Shown: in pieces, positions 59,863 through 64,000 of the stretch | Numbering within the stretch: the first letter of the stretch is position 1 | Layout of the letters: every line of letters begins with the position of its first letter | Assembly: GCA_963281155.1 (NCBI GenBank) | Contig: CAUJLY010000001.1 | Coordinates: 7,130,001-7,194,000, forward strand | Direction of reading: 5' to 3' | DNA length: 64,000 bases | DNA from: Rhabditophanes sp. KR3021 | Lineage: Eukaryota > Nematoda > Chromadorea > Rhabditida > Alloionematidae | Position numbers and translations under genes: made by a program | Notes under the pieces: generated by a model | The model's input: only the letters and a program-made list of their open reading frames with translations | Database searches by the model: none | What the model was told of the DNA's origin: nothing

Positions 59863-62800
59863 TTAGTTACTTTCACTTTTGCCTAAAATCTTTCTTAAAT
59901 TTTGGCTCATGTAGTAAGGCTTGGACTCTGAGCCATCGTTAATTTCAGAATCTTGGAGAAAACACATGAAGAGGGTATTTACCCCTATCTCGTAAACATC
60001 AAAGAATAATGAGGAAACGATGTAGGTGCCGATTACAATAATTACGATTGGCGTGAAATAATAGTTAAGGGTGATTTTGTTGAATCCTTCCACTTCCCAT
60101 TGATTTGTAAACAATTTGTAGGAGATGAAGCCAATACCAATCGTGACTATCATCTTTCCGAGGAAGATTAACAAAGAAGTGACTCTATTCACTACTACTA
60201 CTCTAATCAAATTCCGTGCCAAAAGTGAAAATGCATCTTTGGCGCATGTAAAGAATGGCTTTCCAGATATGGACATCTAAAATAAGTAAAAATATAAATA
60301 ATTATGCCTTATTAAATGAACCTCATACCATAATAAATGCGTTTCTATTTAAAAATTTGAGAAAAGTCTCAAGTAGCCAGAAAAATATTGAAAGACACTT
60401 AAAAATGATTCGCAAAATGATGTTTTGGGCTCCGAATAATCTTGCGTGTAGCCAATCAAGAATTGCTGAAATTGAATAAACATGTAACAAATGCTTAATT
60501 GCATGTAACTTACCTTTAATGAACTTCACAATAGCAATAATCAAACTGCCTGTAGCCAAACTTCCTAGATGAAACCTAATTGCCCTTCTCATGCTTTTCA
60601 AAACCGGAAACATGGGTACATCCTTTTTCTTGTTAAAAGCCCAATAATAAGAAGCAAATGCTCCTGCCAGAATAATATCTTGGAAACTAGAAACAAAACA
60701 AGTCATCCAAAAGAACATAAACAAATTGTATGCTTGAAAGCCACCAGTTAATTGCTCATTGCGAGTTACATTGATGAATTTACACTCAGGAAATTGGGTA
60801 GAACCCACGTCTGCGCAATTGCAGATAGGCCCATTTCCGATATTGCTGATATTTGCAAATGTTTCCATTCGGCAATTTTCTACACCACTTGAAGCTATCC
60901 AGAGACAAATAATTGCCCATACAGAGAAAACTGCAATGTGAAGTGCAAATGGAAATAATGGAAATAGAATTGTTGATGTAATATTTCCAATTGCTTGTGA
61001 TGTTTCCTCAATCAACTTCAAAGCCAGCTTGATCCTCGATCTAATGACAATCAGCAATATCGTAAAAAGCACAAAAACAATAGTAGCAGCCACGGCTAAT
61101 ACAATCCATGTCATTGGCATTTTAAAATAAATTGAAATTGATGGGTGAAACGAATAGTCGTTGATCGCACCTGCGTCAACTAAGAGTTTATACTGAAACC
61201 AGCAGTACAATGATGCTCCGAGGGTAATGATAAAAATCGTAAAAATAGTTGCCCATAAAATAAGTCCGCCAACGATTCTTAGAAAGACAATATACAACAG
61301 TGACAAGACTGCTGAAACTCCCAGGATCAACAAAATCTGCCAATAACACATTGAAACATCGGCAATAATTTTCCCAATTATTCCTTTAGCTAAATGATTG
61401 TGTTGTTAATGGCATTAAAAATTATATTTTAATTTTGTGTTTTTAAATTTTAATGAAAGATGATTTATCATTGCATTCTTACTTTAACGAGACTAATGTG
61501 CGCTATTAATATTTATATTGTTCTTTATATCAATCTCGATACCTTAGATCAACTTCACTGGGTCTAATTCAATCGAAAGCATGATAGAAAAAGTGCACTG
61601 ATGGCCAAAACGCCGAGGAAGCATCTCATGAAGCAACAGGCATGAACCCAGTTATTATTAGTTATTATTACAAAAGCAATTACGTTTGGACAAAGAGAAA
61701 ATGGTAAGTAAGGATAATTTTGATATAATAATTCTTGTTTAGTAAGACCCAATCTTGTTCAATCTAATTTGAATACTTCTGTTGGTCAACATGTTGGAGA
61801 AATAATGTTAAATGGACTGACTTATGAAGAACGTCAAGCAAGAAAAGAGGTCACAAGAAGAGAGGATGCAGCTGCTTTGTTAGTCAAGTTAAACCTGCAT
61901 TGGTGGCATTAAGGATGAAGCAAAGTTTAAGGAGACGTTTGTCAAGAAGGACAAAATTATTGCTCAAGGAATGTACTGATGCATTGGTTGACTGATAATT
62001 TGATGACTCCTCCTGAAGTTAAGAAGGGAATTAATTATTCAAGATGGGGTTGGCAAATTAATCAATGTTATTGAAAATCTGGGAATCAAAAGACCTAAGT
62101 TTGTGGAATCGATACTCGAATAAACTTCAATAGCTACAGAACATCTTGTTCAAAATCAACAACAACTTATGAAGTTTTGTACCATCTATCTTGTCATTGG
62201 ACACAAATGAATCTTTCAGATAGTCCATCAGGAATGAATTTAACTTGATCAGACGTATAATTGACCAATATGACTTCCCAGAAGTATTTAACAGAGATGT
62301 CAATAGAGTAGAATTTAAAAGAATGGATAATCATGTTTCTAAATATTCCAAAAAGTTCATAGACCAGCTTTTCTATGTCCAAAAAATAAAAAGATGAAAA
62401 AATTGTTTGAAGACAGACACAATGTTGTAGCAAGAAGTTTGAATATCCATGGGGAAACGTATTATGATTTAGATTTGGCACTTGCTATTGAAAAATGCAT
62501 TATGTTTATGGACTTGGACTCACGAATCAAAGCATGGGAACTGGTAGTTGCTGCTTCTTAAATGTGCTAACTGAAGGTCAAGTCAAACAGTTAGGATGCC
62601 ACTTTTATAGTTGTTGGGAATCTGATGCATTTGCAACTATTAGTGAACCAGATAGGCCTGCATTTAAAGCACGAAGGAAATTCCCTTGTAATCATGGTGA
62701 TTGCAATTAAGAGAGTAGTTTTTAGCAGATGCCATAAGAGCTGCTTATTATGTTGGCGAGTCAATGCAGACAAAAGATACCTAGGTAGTAACAAAAGAAT

Positions 62801-64000
62801 GGCTCCTACTCTAAAACAATTGTTATCGAAATGGACGTTCCATCTAAGAAACTGCCTGAAAATCTTGAGTATTTTAGTGCCTAAGTCAAAAATGTCGATC
62901 ACGGAAATGTACTTGTGAAGACGTCTACAAGCTTTCACCTGATAGTACTCAATTAATTGGTCAGCTCATCATCGAGAAGATGTTTGCCGTTAAAGAGGAA
63001 GTTCTTTCTTACTTTTAGTATATTTTTCTATTTTTTTGTGTACCTGAATCCATATCATTAATAATAGTTGATGAATTAGCCAATTGAGTATCCGTTGGAA
63101 TTTGTCCATTAGCATTTCCTAGTGACGAAATCATATTGTCCAATGAACCATTTGTTGCTTGCACTTTATTTAAAGTATTAGCTCCATCAATAAAAATCTT
63201 TGGAATACATCTACCAAGCCAGGGTAGAGATGAAACAGTATAAGAAGTACAATAACCATTTTGTACGTATGCCCGTAAAGTTTCGAAGGATGTAATCTGT
63301 TGTTTCATTTCCTCGTCCGCACAGACGATGTCTTTCATTGCTGATTGCCAAGATTGGCCGAAGTTGGCTTGTAATTCGATGTAACTGAAATACTTAGCCG
63401 GGCAGGTGGAGACGCAGACTTGACGAGTAGAACATCCACTTAGGAAAGTTGACCAGGAAATGCATTTTGTGAGATCAAAAAATAATACGTAAGGTTTTGA
63501 TGTTAAGTCATAGTAGCCTTTTTTGGCTGTGCCGCAGAAACGGCCATTTGAGTCGGAGGGGTATAAGATTCTGTTGGTGTTACTTGTTTGGAAAGCTAAA
63601 AATAACTAGTAAAATGTATGCTCTCCTTAACTTACCCGTATAAGCAACAAATACCAATGCTCCAATAGCAACCAAAAACAAAAGCAGCGAAAACAAATTC
63701 GTGCAACTTCTATCAGAATAACGAACAGGGTTTAAAAGTTTATTAGAACATTGTTTAGTACTTTTACTTGTAAGTAAATTAACATTTTCATTCCTAGTAG
63801 AGTATTGGGCCGACATCAAAAGCTGTGGGGTAGAATGATTACGAAATGTGTGATTGTCGATAGACTTTTTATTATCACCAATCGAATCCAATAGGTTGGA
63901 TGAATGATAAGAAAGACGTTTTCCTGTACCAATATCGGTGTTGTTAAGTGCGACTAAGCGTTTTTTATGATATTGTGGATCTTGGTAATGTCTTTTGGTT
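59863..64000 (-). CDS. SLC44: SLC44 choline transporter-like protein, 5' end outside window
   Basis: Multi-pass plasma-membrane or organelle transporter that brings choline (and ethanolamine in some members) in for phospholipid synthesis. Exons in window: 63636-64000 (open at the edge), 63044-63595, 60514-61389, 60329-60465, 59863-60276. A His/Ser/Asn-rich cytoplasmic N-terminus is followed by TM1 (CTNLFSLLLFLVAIGALVF). The large extracellular loop is RILYPSDSNGRFCG to CVSTCPAKYFSY. Later TMs carry ILWATIFTIFIITLGASLY, LFMFFWMTCFVSSFQDIILA, AGAFASYYWAF, FHLGSLATGS, FLNRNAFIM. The signature C-terminus has AKDAFSLLARNLIRVVVVN, DVYEIGVNTLFMCFLQD and KPYYMSQNLRKILGK. The 1654-nt intron 61390-63043 contains a decayed gene on the opposite strand. 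Confidence 0.93.
61560..63018 (+). pseudogene. Relic of an unidentified gene family (copy B) inside the SLC44 intron
   Basis: Coding-like plus-strand blocks in order, broken by stops and frameshifts: TYEERQARKEVTRREDAAAL (about 61810), IIDQYDFPEVFNRDVNRVEF (62240), RSLNIHGETYYDLDLALAIE (62435), WELVVAAS, VLTEGQVKQLGCHFYSCWES (62575), KARRKFPCNHGDCN (62675), MDVPSKKLPENLEYFSA (62835), CRSRKCTCEDVYKLSPDS (62900), ending EEVLSYF and TAG (63016-63018). An apparent intron with GTAAGT and TTTAG survives near 61703-61742, so the source was probably an ordinary intron-containing gene or a genomic copy rather than a retrocopy. The C-terminal blocks match copy A at 26.4-26.6 kb. Function unknown; CxxxKC and CNHGDC suggest zinc binding. 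Confidence 0.6.

Noticed and set aside
61564..61752. 62-aa minus-strand frame in the SLC44 intron
   Set aside because: Not in frame with flanking SLC44 exons and antisense to the relic; no support.

Overview
The window looks like nuclear DNA of a nematode. It has three Sre-type chemoreceptor genes, three secreted proteins with ShK domains, many introns of only 36-50 nt (GTAAGT...TTTTAG/TTTCAG), possible trans-splice acceptors just before start codons, and one gene pair spaced like a nematode operon. Non-coding DNA is very AT-rich. An HRI-type eIF2alpha kinase, a family I understand to be missing from C. elegans, suggests a lineage other than Caenorhabditis. All gene models below were spliced by eye from the sequence. 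Names rest on recognised motifs, not on database searches.

Layout. 1-2797 (-): SCYL1-like pseudokinase, 3' end outside the window. 2969-7341 (-): four tandem paralogous tetraspan membrane proteins. 8046-8845 (-): signal peptide, Cys-rich and double-ShK protein. 9315-10492 (-): actin. 11.4-24.8 kb: AT-rich, gene-poor, with one clear coding exon (18895-19371) that may be an alternative 5' exon of the single-pass membrane protein gene at 24814-26368. 28370-30584 (+): uridine-cytidine kinase, with a broken gene on the opposite strand inside its first intron. 31051-33578 (+): ERV1/ALR sulfhydryl oxidase followed at once by an HRI-like kinase. 34057-35190 (-): FERM-like protein. 36145-39226 (-): Shaker-type Kv channel whose UGA stop is followed by 79 open codons. 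41088-43823 (-): two intronless Sre receptors. 45496-46325 (+): a paralog of the double-ShK protein. 46424-47484 (-): Rab geranylgeranyl transferase beta subunit with a one-base frameshift. 49018-50313 (+): cathepsin B-like protease. 50465-52535 (-): another Cys-rich ShK protein and a third Sre receptor. 53079-53387 (+): small membrane protein. 53553-57386 (-): aminergic-type GPCR with altered switch motifs. 59863-64000 (-): SLC44 choline-transporter-like protein, 5' end outside the window, with a decayed gene relic in one intron.

The housekeeping genes (SCYL1, actin, UCK, ERV1, HRI, RabGGTB, SLC44) are unrelated and lie among nematode-type sensory and secreted families. The strongest unusual signals are the candidate stop-codon readthrough in the Kv channel, the HRI gene in an apparent operon, the tetraspan cluster with a conserved phase-1 intron, and two homologous copies of an unidentified decayed gene family (26.4-26.6 kb and 61.6-63.0 kb).
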